Shown piece by piece: positions 48,440 through 58,754 of a stretch of DNA of 64,000 nt. Numbering within the stretch: position 1 is the first letter of the stretch; every line of letters begins with the position of its first letter. The stretch is from positions 1 to 64,000 of the forward strand of contig JABLUY010000012.1 of assembly GCA_013306675.1 (NCBI GenBank), written 5' to 3'. Under the pieces are notes generated by a model, which had not been told where the DNA came from, made no database searches, and worked only from the letters and a program-made list of their open reading frames with translations. This stretch comes from Thraustochytrium sp. TN22 (taxonomy: Eukaryota > Sar > Bigyra > Thraustochytrida > Thraustochytriidae). The position numbers were made by a program, and so were the translations under genes.

Positions 48440-49294
48440 CCTGCAAGGCCGCGCTCGTCTCCTCTCCCAGCGCCTCCGGCGCCTGCAGCAGCTCCCGCTC
48501 CAGCTCCAGCTCCACCTCGCCGAGGCCCGCGCGCGCCCGCCCGCCCGCCGGCCGGGCCGCGCGCGCCGCCGCTCCGCGCGCGCCGCCGCCCGCCGCCGCC
48601 GCCGCCGCCGCCCCGCCGCCGCCCGCCCCGCCCGCGCCGCCGCCGCCGCCGCCGCCCGCGCGCCGCCGCGCGCGCCCGCACGCGCGCACAATCCAGCCTG
48701 CTCTGCTCGCTCTGCCCTGCCACTGCCACTGCCAGCGATCCGGGCGCGGCCCACAAGTCGGCCTGGCGCTGCCGCTTTCCTTTCCTAAACTAGAGAGACC
48801 CGGACTCGCAAGTGAAACTTTACTCCACTTGAAAGGAACGTGAACTCGAGAGGGCCCGTGCGCATCCCCGCCGCGGCGTGCGCTAGCCGCGGAAATCCTC
48901 GCCTACCGGGGGCCGCGGCGGAAGAGGATATCCTCGGCTCTTCCGTTAGCGCGCGTTGGGACGGCGGCGCGGTGTCCCGGAGAACGCGGCGCGTGGCACG
49001 GCGAGGCGAGGCGAGGCGAGGCGAGGCGAGGCGAGGCGGGGCGAGAGGAGGCGCTCCGGCAGGGGCAGGGCAGCGCGCCAGGGCGCCGGTCGAGGCCGCA
49101 AGCGCCGGCCGAGGCCGGCAGGATTGAGTCAAGGTCGCCTGGTGTCGAGGTCGCCTGGTGTCGAGGCCGGCAGGATCCAAGGCGGCCTGGTGGCGAGGCC
49201 GCCAGGCGTCGAGGCCGCCAGGGGTCGAGGCGGCCTGCTGCTCGGCGGCCTCCGGCCTGCCAGTCGCGGTCACGGTGCAGACAGGCGTAGGAAA
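48440..49294. other. Divergent intergenic region, PRP19/K+ channel
   Basis: 855 bp between divergent starts. 48460-48760 is almost pure CCG/GCC repeats, the PRP19 5' region. GGCGA pentamer repeats lie at 49000-49037 and GTCGAGGTCGCCTGGT-type repeats at 49130-49235. No gene is seen. Confidence 0.5.
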
Positions 49295-51310
49295 ATGGCG
49301 GCCCAAGCCGCGTGGCTGCGCGGCGGCGGATGCGAGGCGAGCGTGGACGTGCGCGCGACGGTGGCGCACATGGATGAGGCGCTGCGGGCAAGACTCAGGG
49401 CGCTCTTCGCGGAGGCCGACCTGGACAGGAGCGGCTCCGTCACCGTGGAGGAGGTGCACAGCCTGCGGCGCACGCTGGGCATCGAGACGGACTCCATCAT
49501 CGAGCTCGAGGACTGGATCGCGCTCGTCGACCAGGAGGGGGACGGCGAGATCCAGCGCGAGGAGTTCATCGCCTTCATGTTCATCGCGCTGCAGCACGGC
49601 GGCCTCGACGGCGTGCGCTTTGTGCGCGGCCGCGGTCCGCGCATGCGTCGAGACCTGAGCAAGGCCTCGCGCCGCGAGCGCGTGATGGCACTGCTCGAGG
49701 ATCCTTCCTCCTCCACGGCCGCGGGCGTCGTCAGCGCCGTGCTCGTGGCGCTCATCGTCGCCTCCGTGGCGGCTTATTGCATGGAGACCGTGCCGCAGGT
49801 GCAGAGCTGGGAGCTCGCGGTGCGCGCGCTCTTCGTGGTCGAGGTCGTCTCGGTCGTCGCCTTCTCGCTCGAGCTCGCGCTGCGCTTCGCCTGCTCGCGC
49901 GCGCGCCTGCGCTTCGTGCGCGACCCAATGAATCTCGTCGATCTCATGGCCATCCTGCCCTTTTTCCTCGACCTTTACCTCTCCTCGCGCTCCGTCGACA
50001 GCGGCAGCTCGCGCGTGCTCCGCGTCGCGCGCCTCACGCGCGTTGCGCGCGTCTTCAAGCTGTCGCGATACCTGGGTTGGCTGCGCCTCTACTACAACGC
50101 ACTCGGCAAGGCGCGCTTCCCGCTCGGCATGGCCTTCTTCGTCACCTTCATCGACCTGCTCATCTTCGCCACCCTCATCGTCTTCGCGGAGCAGGGCACC
50201 TACTTCAGGAGCCACGGCTCGCCAGACTTTGCCGGTCTCTCCGACGGGCTCTACTGGGCCGTCATCACCATCACCACGGTTGGCTACGGTGACCTGGCAC
50301 CCACCTCCAGCTTGGGCCACGTCATTGGCGTCGTGGCGCTCGTCACTGGCGTCCTTGTGCTTGCCATCCCCATCTCCATTTTCAGCACGCACTTCCAGCA
50401 GGAGTACTCCGAGCTCGTGCGCATCCAGCAGCGCCAGCAGCAGCGCACACGCGAGGAGCAGCGCCTGCGCGTGCTCCCGGCCCAGGCCGAGACCATCTTC
50501 AACAATGTCAACTCGCTCTACCGCAACCACGTGCGCCAGCGTCTTGTCGGCGCCGTCGCCTCCGTCGTGCGCGGACACACCGCCGTGCAGTCCAGCATCG
50601 CCACGCAGATGCATCGCATTCCCTCGCGCAAGCTCTCCTTGCTCGGCGCCTCCGACAAGGGGCTCCCCGCAGCGCCCAAGACGGCTTCGCGGCGGCAATC
50701 TACGCGAACGAGCAGGCTGGAGCGCGCCACACGGAGGCTCATGCAGGAGCTTGCTCGCCCCGCGGCCGGCGACGACCAGGGCTTCGCCGCTGCCGCCACT
50801 GACGACGACGACGACAACGGCAACGAGGCCGCCGGCGGCCGCCCGAGCCGAAGCACCTTTGAGTACCACGACGAGGACCGCTACGCGCTGGCACCTGTCG
50901 CGGCGCTCCGCGCCAGCCTCGAGGCGCTCGAGGCCTCGGACATTCGCAGCCTGCGCCGTCGCAACCAGCTGCGCGAGCTCCTCCTGCAGCGTCAGATGCA
51001 GCGCGTCGTCGACCGCGTCCGCGAGCGCCTCTGGCTCGAGTGCCGCGTGCTCGAGCGCAAGTTCCGCGAGGACGTTCTGCAGGGCATGCTCTCGCGCTAT
51101 TCCACGTGGTTCATCCAGTCCGAGCAGGATTTCGAGAACGAGATCCTCCAGGCCGTCTTGCGCATCCAGCGCGTCCTGCGCGGCGGCATGGCCCGCGTTG
51201 TCTACTCCTCCAAGCTCATCGCGTACCGGGAGCGTCTCAAGAACCACCACCATACCGAGAAGCACGACGACGAGACGCGTCCGTCCGAGCCGGTTGTTGA
51301 CCAGAATTGA
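49295..51310 (+). CDS. Voltage-gated K+ channel with N-terminal EF-hand pair
   Basis: 671 aa, single exon. Two EF-hands open the protein: DLDRSGSVTVEE (42-53) and DQEGDGEIQREE (79-90), both with the key acidic ligands. A six-transmembrane Shaker-type core follows: S1 (~142-162), S2 and S3 with FVRDPMNLVDLMAILPFF, S4 with regularly spaced Arg (RVLRVARLTRVARVFKLSR, ~240-258), pore helix and filter TTVGYGD (327-333), and S6 ending VLVLAIPISIF. A ~300-aa cytosolic tail ends near an IQ-like VLRIQRVLRGGMARV. Calcium would be expected to tune gating through the EF-hands or the IQ motif. No T1 or cyclic-nucleotide domain is seen. The ATG chosen precedes the EF-hands. Confidence 0.92.
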   Translation: MAAQAAWLRGGGCEASVDVRATVAHMDEALRARLRALFAEADLDRSGSVTVEEVHSLRRTLGIETDSIIELEDWIALVDQEGDGEIQREEFIAFMFIALQHGGLDGVRFVRGRGPRMRRDLSKASRRERVMALLEDPSSSTAAGVVSAVLVALIVASVAAYCMETVPQVQSWELAVRALFVVEVVSVVAFSLELALRFACSRARLRFVRDPMNLVDLMAILPFFLDLYLSSRSVDSGSSRVLRVARLTRVARVFKLSRYLGWLRLYYNALGKARFPLGMAFFVTFIDLLIFATLIVFAEQGTYFRSHGSPDFAGLSDGLYWAVITITTVGYGDLAPTSSLGHVIGVVALVTGVLVLAIPISIFSTHFQQEYSELVRIQQRQQQRTREEQRLRVLPAQAETIFNNVNSLYRNHVRQRLVGAVASVVRGHTAVQSSIATQMHRIPSRKLSLLGASDKGLPAAPKTASRRQSTRTSRLERATRRLMQELARPAAGDDQGFAAAATDDDDDNGNEAAGGRPSRSTFEYHDEDRYALAPVAALRASLEALEASDIRSLRRRNQLRELLLQRQMQRVVDRVRERLWLECRVLERKFREDVLQGMLSRYSTWFIQSEQDFENEILQAVLRIQRVLRGGMARVVYSSKLIAYRERLKNHHHTEKHDDETRPSEPVVDQN

Positions 51311-51751
51311 AAGCCGTCGATGAACCCTGCCTGCGGTGAAGAATCGAGATGAACACTAACTTACTTACTTTCCAGCCACTGCCAGTGTACTGCAGTGCCA
51401 CCTGAATTGCTCAGCGGATGATGATGTCCGAGTCTGAGTCATCACGAGATCCTCCAGGCCGTCTTGCGCATCCAGCGCGTCTTGCGCGGCGGCATGGCCC
51501 GCGTTGTCTACTCCTCCAAGCTCATCGCGTACCGGGAGCGTCTCAAAAACCACCACCATACCGAGAAGCACGACGACGAGACGCGTCCGTCCGAGCCGGT
51601 TGTTGACCAGAATTGGAAAGCCGTCGATGAACCCTGCCTGCGGTGAAGAATTGAGATGAACACTAACTTACTTACTTTCCAGCCACTGCCAGTGCATTGC
51701 AGTGTCACCTGAATTGCTCAGCGGATGATGATGTCCGAGTCTGAGTCATCA
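51140..51751. repeat. Tandem duplication of the channel gene 3' end
   Basis: ~304 bp of 51140-51444 (last exon part plus 3' flank) are repeated at 51446-51751, about 306-307 bp further on, with few differences. The second copy has an extra G at the stop region (AATTGGAAAG versus AATTGAAAG), so the stop is lost and the frame continues eight codons longer. Confidence 0.95.
51446..51646 (+). pseudogene. Partial duplicate of channel C-terminus, not a functional gene
   Basis: It encodes only the last ~55 codons of the channel tail (RIQRVLRGG onward) with no start, promoter or upstream domains. It could be read only through the upstream stop. It most likely arose by unequal crossing over or replication slippage. 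Confidence 0.8.
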
Positions 51752-51932
51752 TGGTCATGATGATCGGATCATGATCTTCAAGTTGATGACAACTTTGGCG
51801 AGGTCAAGTTGGACCCCAATGACATGTAGCAGTCACAGCACGAGCCTTGCATGGCAGGTTTGGCAGAGGCAGAGCGTCGTCCGTCCGAATCACATCTAAG
51901 TTAGACGCTCAACTCGGTGAGCACAGCACGCC
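51752..51932. promoter_or_regulatory. Region upstream of HIT gene
   Basis: 181 bp between the duplicated repeat and the HIT start. AT-richer words TCATGATGATCGGATCATGATC (51763-51784) form an imperfect inverted repeat. A promoter role is assumed from position. Confidence 0.3.
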
Positions 51933-52568
51933 ATGGCGGGGCGCGAGGGCGAGCCGCTGGTGCGCGGCTCGGGCGCCGGCGCCGGCCCCAACGAGCGGCT
52001 CCGAGGCCGCGAGGCGGAGCGATGGCGCACATTCTTGTTCGCGTTGGTGACGGGCCAGCTGCTGTGCTCGCCGCGCGCCGCCGACCTGGTCGCCGACAGC
52101 CGCGAGGCGCGCGAGAGCGCGCCGGGGAGCGTGTTCCGCACGCTCGTGGAGACGCCGCCGTCGGCGTGGCAGGAGGGCCGCGAGCGCGTTGTGCTGGAGA
52201 CCGACAAGGTGCTCGTCGTGCAGGACAAGTTCCCGGCCATCGAGCACCACCTGCTCGTGCTGCCGCGCACGCCGGTGCGCAGTGTCAAGGCTCTGCAGCG
52301 TACGCCGGAAGACGCTGCCATGCTGCAGGCCATGATTGAGGCCGGCAAGGAGGCCCTGCGGCAGGTGGGCGCGCCGGGCCGCCAAGAGGACTGGAAGATC
52401 GGCTTCCACGTGCCGCCCTTCAACAGCATGGACCACCTGCACATGCACTGCGTCGCCGGCAAGCGGACCTGGCGCGGCACCCTCAAGTTTGATCTCAACC
52501 GCCACTTTTTTGTTTCCGCCGAGGCAGTTCTTGCCGAGTTGCAGGCCGCCGCCGCGGCCAGGCTCTAG
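51933..52568 (+). CDS. HIT-domain protein (HINT3-like)
   Basis: 211 aa, single exon. The histidine triad HLHMHCV (in NSMDHLHMHCVAGK) matches HxHxHxx, and the preceding IEHHLLVLPRTPVRSV matches the HIT beta-strand. HIT proteins hydrolyse or transfer nucleotides from nucleotidyl or dinucleotide substrates; the particular substrate is not visible here. The N-terminal ~70 residues are basic/Gly-Ala-rich and include a hydrophobic segment (FLFALVTGQLLCS). Position of the triad near the C-terminal third and the helix after it fit HINT3/aprataxin-type branches. Directly after the stop is a GCTAGCTAGCTAGC run. It converges with the PAXBP1 gene 107 bp away. Confidence 0.82.
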   Translation: MAGREGEPLVRGSGAGAGPNERLRGREAERWRTFLFALVTGQLLCSPRAADLVADSREARESAPGSVFRTLVETPPSAWQEGRERVVLETDKVLVVQDKFPAIEHHLLVLPRTPVRSVKALQRTPEDAAMLQAMIEAGKEALRQVGAPGRQEDWKIGFHVPPFNSMDHLHMHCVAGKRTWRGTLKFDLNRHFFVSAEAVLAELQAAAAARL

Positions 52569-52675
52569 CTAGCTAGCTAGCTCCAGCTGGCTAGGCTTAG
52601 CTTTGGAGCCATGCTGCAAAAGTCCAGTCCTCCTGAAGACAATTTTGATTGATTTGAAGCCCATTGGCACCGTAC

Positions 52676-54589
52676 TCACTCCAAGGCCTCTACAAAGCGG
52701 CGCGCCTCGACAAGCCGAGGCCAGTTCTCGACAAGGTCGCGCTCCACAAAGCGCGCCAGCCGCGCCTCGAGCGCCCGCACGGACGACCGCACGGCGCGCA
52801 GCGAGTCGCCATGCGCACGGAGCACCTCGCTGGATGCGAGCCACGCCGTTCCTGATCGCACGGCCGCCATGACGAGCACGAGGAGCCGCTCACACAGTTG
52901 ACGCGAGTACGAGGTCGCATCCTCGAGCGCCCCGCTGGGCACGAGCGGGAGCCCAAGCTCATCGAGACGCTGCGTGAGCGCCACAGAGGCCGCCGTAGCG
53001 AGCGCCTGCACGCGGTCTGCCTTGGCGCCGCCTAGTGCCCGCGCCACGAGGTCGGCGAGCGCGCGCAAGTTCGCAGACGCACGCTCGTCGCAGACATCCC
53101 ACTCACGCCGGAGCGTGTAGCACACGTGCGGCAGTAGGTCGCGCGCGACGCATGCTTCCACGAGACCGTTCAATGGCCCGAGCGCCGGCACCCACTCGAA
53201 GGCGCGACCCAGCGCCTCGAGGGTGCGCGGCTCCACGCCTGTGCCCGCCTCGCTTGGGTCCCAGCGCGCGAGGTGCGCGTGCACGTAGGGCGCCGCGAGC
53301 TCGGGTAACGCGAGCTGCACGAACGCGTCACTAAAATCCTTGGTGCACTCCTGCTCCCAGCTCGCCACCTGCGCGACCCAAGCGAGCGAGTCGAGGGGCG
53401 GTGCGACGTCCTCAAACACGAGGTCAAGCCCCTGCAGGACCTGCGCACGGCGCGCCGCACGCCTGGCCTGCGCGTCGGCGTCACCCTCGTCGACGACTAC
53501 AGCCTCGGCGTCCTGAGCGGCCCACCGCCCCAGTGCGGCCGCCATGCGCTCGTTGCGGTCCAGCGCGCGCCGCGCCGACAGGTCCCGCCCGAGATCGTCT
53601 ACCTCGACGGCGCCCGAGGCAAGCCGCGACGCGAGCGCCGGCCCGCAGTTGTCCATGCTCAGCTTGTTGGCCTGAAGAAGGTCCTCCAGGGCTTGCGCGC
53701 GGGCGTCCCGCCGCGCGCGCAGCCGCTGCCGGCCGAGACGACACATGCTCGAGCGGACCTGGCCCACCATGGGCGCCTTGTGCCGCAAGCATTCGCGCAA
53801 GCCCTCCACGAGCTTGCGCCACGCCTGGCGGCGGTCATGCTCAGCGCTAGCGTCCGCAAGCTTCGCCCTGCACGCCGTCAGCTCCCCGCGCGCGAGCTCG
53901 AGGTCCTCCTCGCGCCTCTGCGCGAGCGCCTCGGCATCCGCGCGTGCCTCGCGGGCGGCCTCGGCCTGTGCGCTCACCTCGGCAAGCACGTCGGCGTCGC
54001 CGCCGGCGCCGGCGCCAGTATCCTCCTCCACGTCCAGGCCGGCGGCCTCGACTGCGCCAACGCGCTTCAGCAGCGAGGCCTCCCACGCGCGCGTGTCCTC
54101 GTCGACCTCCTCCTCGGTCTCGCGTAGCTCTTGGCGCTGCTCTAGCTGTTGTTGTTGCTGCGGCTGCTGCTCGTCGCTGCCCTTGAGGCCGTCGACGACC
54201 TCCTTGGTGCCATCGTCGCCGCCAAGCGCCTTCGCGTCGTCGCTGTCGCCGACCTGCGCGGCCGTTGCGACGGACTCCACGGTCGTGGCGCGGACGACGG
54301 CCTCGGTGGAGGCCGCGGCCTGCTCGCGTCGCTTGCGCCGCCGTTGCGCCTTGCTGTGCGCGGCCTGCTGCTGCAGCACCAGCGGCGCCTCGTCCTCGTC
54401 CTCGTCGTCCATGGCGCTGCTGGCAGCCACTGGCGTCGCTACGTAGGCAACGGCGGCAGCAGCAGCGGCGGCAGCAGCAGCAGCGGCGGCGGCGGCGGCG
54501 GCGGCGTCAGACCCGCTGTCGGACGGCGCGGCACCGCCGCCGGCGCCCTCGCCGGCCGGCACGGGCTTGCGCCGCCTCTTCTTGAACAT
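52676..54589 (-). CDS. PAXBP1: PAXBP1/GCFC-type splicing factor (ILP1-like)
   Basis: 637 aa, single exon, starting MFKKRRRKPV as in human PAXBP1 (MFRKARR). The family (GC-rich sequence DNA-binding factor, plant ILP1) acts in the intron-lariat spliceosome. After the basic start come an Ala run (GCA/GCG triplets) and acidic blocks (DDEDEDEAP), a Gln/Glu-rich stretch with possible coiled coil, then the GCFC domain (~330-560), recognised by LDSLAWVAQVASWEQE, CTKDFSDAFVQLALPEL and APYVHAHLARWDPSE. C-terminal helices (RLDELGLPLVPSG; LCERLLVLVMAAV) complete it. Shorter than human (917 aa), mainly in disordered parts. Confidence 0.85.
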   Translation of the reverse strand: MFKKRRRKPVPAGEGAGGGAAPSDSGSDAAAAAAAAAAAAAAAAAAVAYVATPVAASSAMDDEDEDEAPLVLQQQAAHSKAQRRRKRREQAAASTEAVVRATTVESVATAAQVGDSDDAKALGGDDGTKEVVDGLKGSDEQQPQQQQQLEQRQELRETEEEVDEDTRAWEASLLKRVGAVEAAGLDVEEDTGAGAGGDADVLAEVSAQAEAAREARADAEALAQRREEDLELARGELTACRAKLADASAEHDRRQAWRKLVEGLRECLRHKAPMVGQVRSSMCRLGRQRLRARRDARAQALEDLLQANKLSMDNCGPALASRLASGAVEVDDLGRDLSARRALDRNERMAAALGRWAAQDAEAVVVDEGDADAQARRAARRAQVLQGLDLVFEDVAPPLDSLAWVAQVASWEQECTKDFSDAFVQLALPELAAPYVHAHLARWDPSEAGTGVEPRTLEALGRAFEWVPALGPLNGLVEACVARDLLPHVCYTLRREWDVCDERASANLRALADLVARALGGAKADRVQALATAASVALTQRLDELGLPLVPSGALEDATSYSRQLCERLLVLVMAAVRSGTAWLASSEVLRAHGDSLRAVRSSVRALEARLARFVERDLVENWPRLVEARRFVEALE

Positions 54590-55229
54590 GGTGGCGTTCC
54601 GGTTCTGGCACGCGGGAAAAGCTGCAACTTCGCAAACATCAAGCAGGCGGAGAGCCAACATCAAGGATCGAGCATCGAGCAAGCAAAGGATCGGTCAAAA
54701 TCCATAAGGGTTGGGTGCGAACGCTAAAAGATGTCGGTGTCGGCCCCACCTTTTTCTTTCCTGAATGGAGAAAGGTAGTAGCATGTAGAGGCGCTCACAC
54801 CGATAGACTCGCCCCCGTTTGCGTTGCTCGCCCTGCCGAGAGCCACGGTGGGACGCGCAAACGAGTGGCGAGCTGGAAACGTACGAGGAGAAAGAAGAAA
54901 GGCAGAAGAAGGAGAAGAAGAAGAAGGAGAAGAAGAAGAAAAAGACGACGGAGGTAGAAAAGAGTGCTGCCACCAGCAGGCAGAGAGGAAGAGGAGACTG
55001 AGGGAGGCATCGTCGAGATCGCGCTTGCAGGAGGTCATCTCCTCTTGCGGGAAGGCAGCGCTCCTGCAAAAGGTTACCCCGCAGGGCCGTCGTTGTCTCT
55101 CACTCCGTCGTTGTCTCTCACTCTCACTCTCTCACTCACGACGTCGCCATCTCCTGTTTGTGTCTGTCTCTCGGTCTTGTGTGTCTGTCTCTCTTGTCTG
55201 TCTGTCTGGCTGTTGTGTGATCAAAGCGC
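54590..55229. other. Intergenic with long purine tract
   Basis: 640 bp between the PAXBP1 start and the LARP4 stop. Positions 54886-54965 are an AAGAAGGAG-type purine run on the plus strand. TC/GT words (CACTCTCACTCTC, GTCTGTCTCTC) lie at 55100-55205. No gene is seen. Confidence 0.5.
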
Positions 55230-57936
55230 TCATGGCCGCTGCGCGGAGCGCCAGTTGCCCTCAAAGTTGCCGCCGCCGGAAAGGGCAGCGGGCTTGGCGG
55301 GCTGCGCCGCGGGCGCTTGCTGTGCCTGTACCTGTGCCTGGGGCGGCGTGGCCGGCTTGGACTTGATGATGTCGGCAAAGGACTTCTTCTGGCCCCACGA
55401 GGACGAAGACGAGCTGGCCGTCTGCGCGGAGGTCGCGTCGGCAGGGGGCACCGCAGCAGCAGACTGCTGAGCCGCCGAGGCCGGCTTGTGCTGCTGCGAC
55501 TCCTGCTGGACCGCCGCACGCGTCTCCGCGGCGGAGGCGGCCGCAGCAGAGGACGAGGAGCCGGAGGAGGCACTGGCGGCGGCCGACGCCTGTTCCGTGG
55601 CGCCCTCGACGACGTCCGAGACGATCTGCTTCACCTCGTTCACCTTGGAAACTTTGGTTGCGACGCCTGGCTTCTCCCAGCCACGCTTGGGTCGTTCGGC
55701 GGCAGGCTTGTCGGTCCCATTCGCGCTCGCCTGCTTCACCTCCTCCTCCGACTGCGGCTGCTGCTGCGGCTGAGCCGGGGTGGTCGTCGTCGTCTTCGTC
55801 TGCTGCTGCTGCTGCGTGGAGACCAAGGTCGAGGTCGAGGCGGGGCGAGTCTCCTCCGCGGCGCGCGGCGCAGGGGCCGCCGGCGTCTCATCCTCGCGTG
55901 GCGCCTCGTCCTGCTGAGACGCAGCTTGCTTTACAGAGGCCTCCTCGCCGCTCGCCGGCTGTGACTTGGGCTGGGGAGTGGGCGGCGCCTTGGCGACGGC
56001 GGCGGCCCAGCTGTTCGAGGGCGGCGTCACCTTGAGCTGTAAGAGTACGAGGGATGCGTCAGTCATGAGCCATTTTCTCTCACCCCAACACAGCCTCGTC
56101 CCTTCTCTGGCTGGGCGGCGACCGGCGGGCGCGCGCATCCCATCAGCCAAACTGTGAAATAATACTTCGACATCACTCGGACTCAGGAAAAGCGCGAGTA
56201 TTTTTTGTCGTCATCTGGGAGCCCCGCCTCGCCTCGCCACGCCACATCGCGCCATGCCACACCACCCCTTTCTCCACTCTTCCATGGCAAACCTACCTCA
56301 GCACCATTCCTGCCCGACTCCACGTTCTCCGTCGCGGTCTGCTCCGCGTCGGCCGGGGCGGCGGCGGCCTGTGCAGAAGATGCCTGGGCCTCGTCGGCGG
56401 CCTGTGCATCAGAAGCAGCCGCCGCGGCGGCCTTATCACCGGAAAGCGACGGGAAGTCCTGCGGCTTGAAGACGGGTGGCTTCGCGGGCGCCGGAGCCTG
56501 GCGTTTCGCGTTCGCGCCCTGTTGCGTCGCGTTGATGCCCTTGGCACCGGCGCTGGCGCCCGTCTTCTTGCGGCCCTGACCCGCACCGGCGGGGCCGCTG
56601 CGACGCGACCCGCGCGTACCAGAGCCGTACGCGTACTCGCCCGAGCCCGAGGTGGCCGCGGACGCGGACCTGCGCCGGTCAGCGCCGGAGGCCGCGCCGC
56701 GCGACTGGCGCTGCGAGGCGCCGCCGGCGTACTTGGAATTCACCGACCGGTTGCCACGCGAGCCGGCGCCCGAGCCCTGCTGCGCTTGAGCGGCATCCAC
56801 CTGTGAAAAGTCGCGCACTCGCACGCGTCAGTCATCAGCTTCATTCTCCATTTTGGAGCAAGCCCGACGTCTCCCCTCATGTCGGAGTGACGTAACCCAT
56901 GCGTGTTTGTTCGTGTGTATGTATGTACAGGCGGTAGCGGACGAGCCCTTCAGCAGAACGAAAGTATTCTTCGTCACGGTGGTCGGAGATTGTTCACATA
57001 AAACATCATCGGGCGATAAAGCCCGCTTCGCTCCGCACACACACGCACGCACGCACGCAGGCATAGCCCGACTTCTTCCTCCCTCCCTCCCTCCTTTCCT
57101 CTTTCACGTACCGGATAGGCCCAGGGCATGCCCTGAGAATAGTTGACCATGTTGCCGTAGGCATAGTTGTACGGGTACGCAGCGGCGCCCGAGGCCGCAA
57201 AGGAGGCGCCCCCCGCCTGCCCAGCCTGCTGGCCGCCCGGTAATGGGCGGATGGCTTCAGACTTGAGGCGCGCCTTGACGGCCTGGCCATGCAGCGTCTT
57301 GCCAATGAGGTGGATCACGGCGTTCTTGGCGTCGTCCTCCGACTCCATGGTGACAAACCAGGACTGGCCGACCTCGCTGCGCACGGAGACGACGGTAAAG
57401 TCGGTCCCGTCAAAGAGCGCCGTGATGTCCTCCTCGGAAGCGTCCTCCGGCACCTCACGCAGGATGATGGTGGTGCGCGCAGGGCGCTTCCAGGCCGTCT
57501 TGATCTTGGCACCGTCCTCGCTCAGCTCGCACACCGAGCTGTCGGCGATGGCGTCCACGATAAGGGCCTCGCTGTCCGTCAGCTTCTGCACCTTGCGGAA
57601 GGCGGCGATGGTGGCAACCGGGATGTAGCCCTCGCCGTCCATCTGCGAGAGCATGTAGGCGTCGCGGTTCAGGTTCTGCTGGCTGAAGTAGTACTCCACC
57701 TGGGCCTTGATGCGCGCCTTGAGCGTGGCCGGGTCCATCTTGGCCACCTCCGCCGGGTCGGCGCTGCTTTCGGACGAGTAGCTGCCCGAGGGCGAGGGCG
57801 GCCGCTCCTCGCCGCGCGCGTCCTCCTTGCTCAACTTGTCACCGCCGTTGCTGCTGGTGTTGCTCATCACGCCGCCGTTGCTGTTGTTCTTGCCAGCCGC
57901 CGCCTCCGAGCTCACCATCGCCACGTCGCCGCTCAT
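55230..57936 (-). CDS. LARP4: LARP4-type La-related RNA-binding protein (3 exons)
   Basis: 711 aa from three exons: 57936-57112, 56800-56297, 56036-55230; both introns are GT-AG, phase 0 (311 and 260 bp). LARP4 proteins bind poly(A) and mRNA and stabilise transcripts. A La motif (~residues 60-130) reads AQVEYYFSQQNLNRDAYML, DGEGYIPVATIAAFRKVQKL, EALIVDAIADSS, and is followed by an RRM-like fold (TTIILREVPEDASEEDITAL, SWFVTMESEDDAKNAVIHL), close to human LARP4 wording. Downstream is a Tyr/Asn/Gly/Gln-rich segment and an Ala/Lys/Glu disordered tail ending in GGNFEGNWR. The start was set at MSGDVAMVSS. It shares a divergent region with TBCK. Confidence 0.88.
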
Positions 57937-58049
57937 CCAGCAGCGCTGCGCCGCCGGTCGCGTCGCGTCGCGTCGAGCCGCGTCGCGTCGCTTCGCGCCG
58001 CCGCCGCCGCCGCAGAGGCGAGTTTTCAAAGGCGCCGCCACCACCAGCG

Positions 58050-58080
<31 letters not shown>

Positions 58081-58754
58081 TCGCTCGCTCGCTCGCTCGC
58101 TCGACCGCTCGCTCGACCGCCCGCCGCCGCCGCCGCCGCTGCAAGCGCCGCTCCCGCCGCGGCCGCCGCGCGCCGCCGCGCGCCGATGCCGCTCTGCCCG
58201 CGCGCCGCGCCAAGCGCTGGCCGCCGCCCCCTCGCTCCTGGCCACGAACTCGGCGCGCCTCGCCGGAGCCAACCACCGCCCAAGCCGCGCCCGCGCAACC
58301 GCGCATTCCGCGCCGCCACTGCCGCTGCGCCCTCGCGCCACTGCCGCGCCGCCGCTATAACCCACTTGCGCGTTCTCCTCGCGTTCGTTCTCCAATGACG
58401 CGGCGCCAAGCAGACAGGGCCCATGAGGGCCATCTCGAGTCGCCACGGTGAAAGCCGCGGTGCTGCAGTGGACACCTGGCCTGCGAAGCCTGCCTGCAGT
58501 GCAGTGCAGCGCCTGCCAGCGCCTGCCTCGCAGCCTCTGGCTTGCAGACGGACTGCGCTCAGCTGCGGTGACCGTACGAGCGGCGCGCCGCGGGCGCACA
58601 GGCAAGCGGACTATGCGCGGCTTAGGCCGGATGGGTGGGACCGGGCCGCGGCGCGGCGGGGGTACCCGGATGTGGGACCAGGGAATTTTTCGAACGTGGC
58701 GATGCGATCAAATCAAACAACTTTCGTCAGGTCAGGCGCCGTGGGGAGCGGGCG
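57937..58754. other. Divergent intergenic region, LARP4/TBCK
   Basis: 818 bp with CCG/GCC triplet runs (57990-58160), GCTCGCTC repeats (58079-58115) and CGTCGCGTC repeats (57960-57992), probably the LARP4 5' region. The TBCK start region lies at its right end. No other gene is seen. Confidence 0.5.

Noticed and set aside
48956-49294. N-terminal extension of the K+ channel upstream of 49295
   Set aside because: In-frame but Arg/Gly repeat-derived from GGCGA repeats; the ATG before the EF-hands gives a sensible protein.
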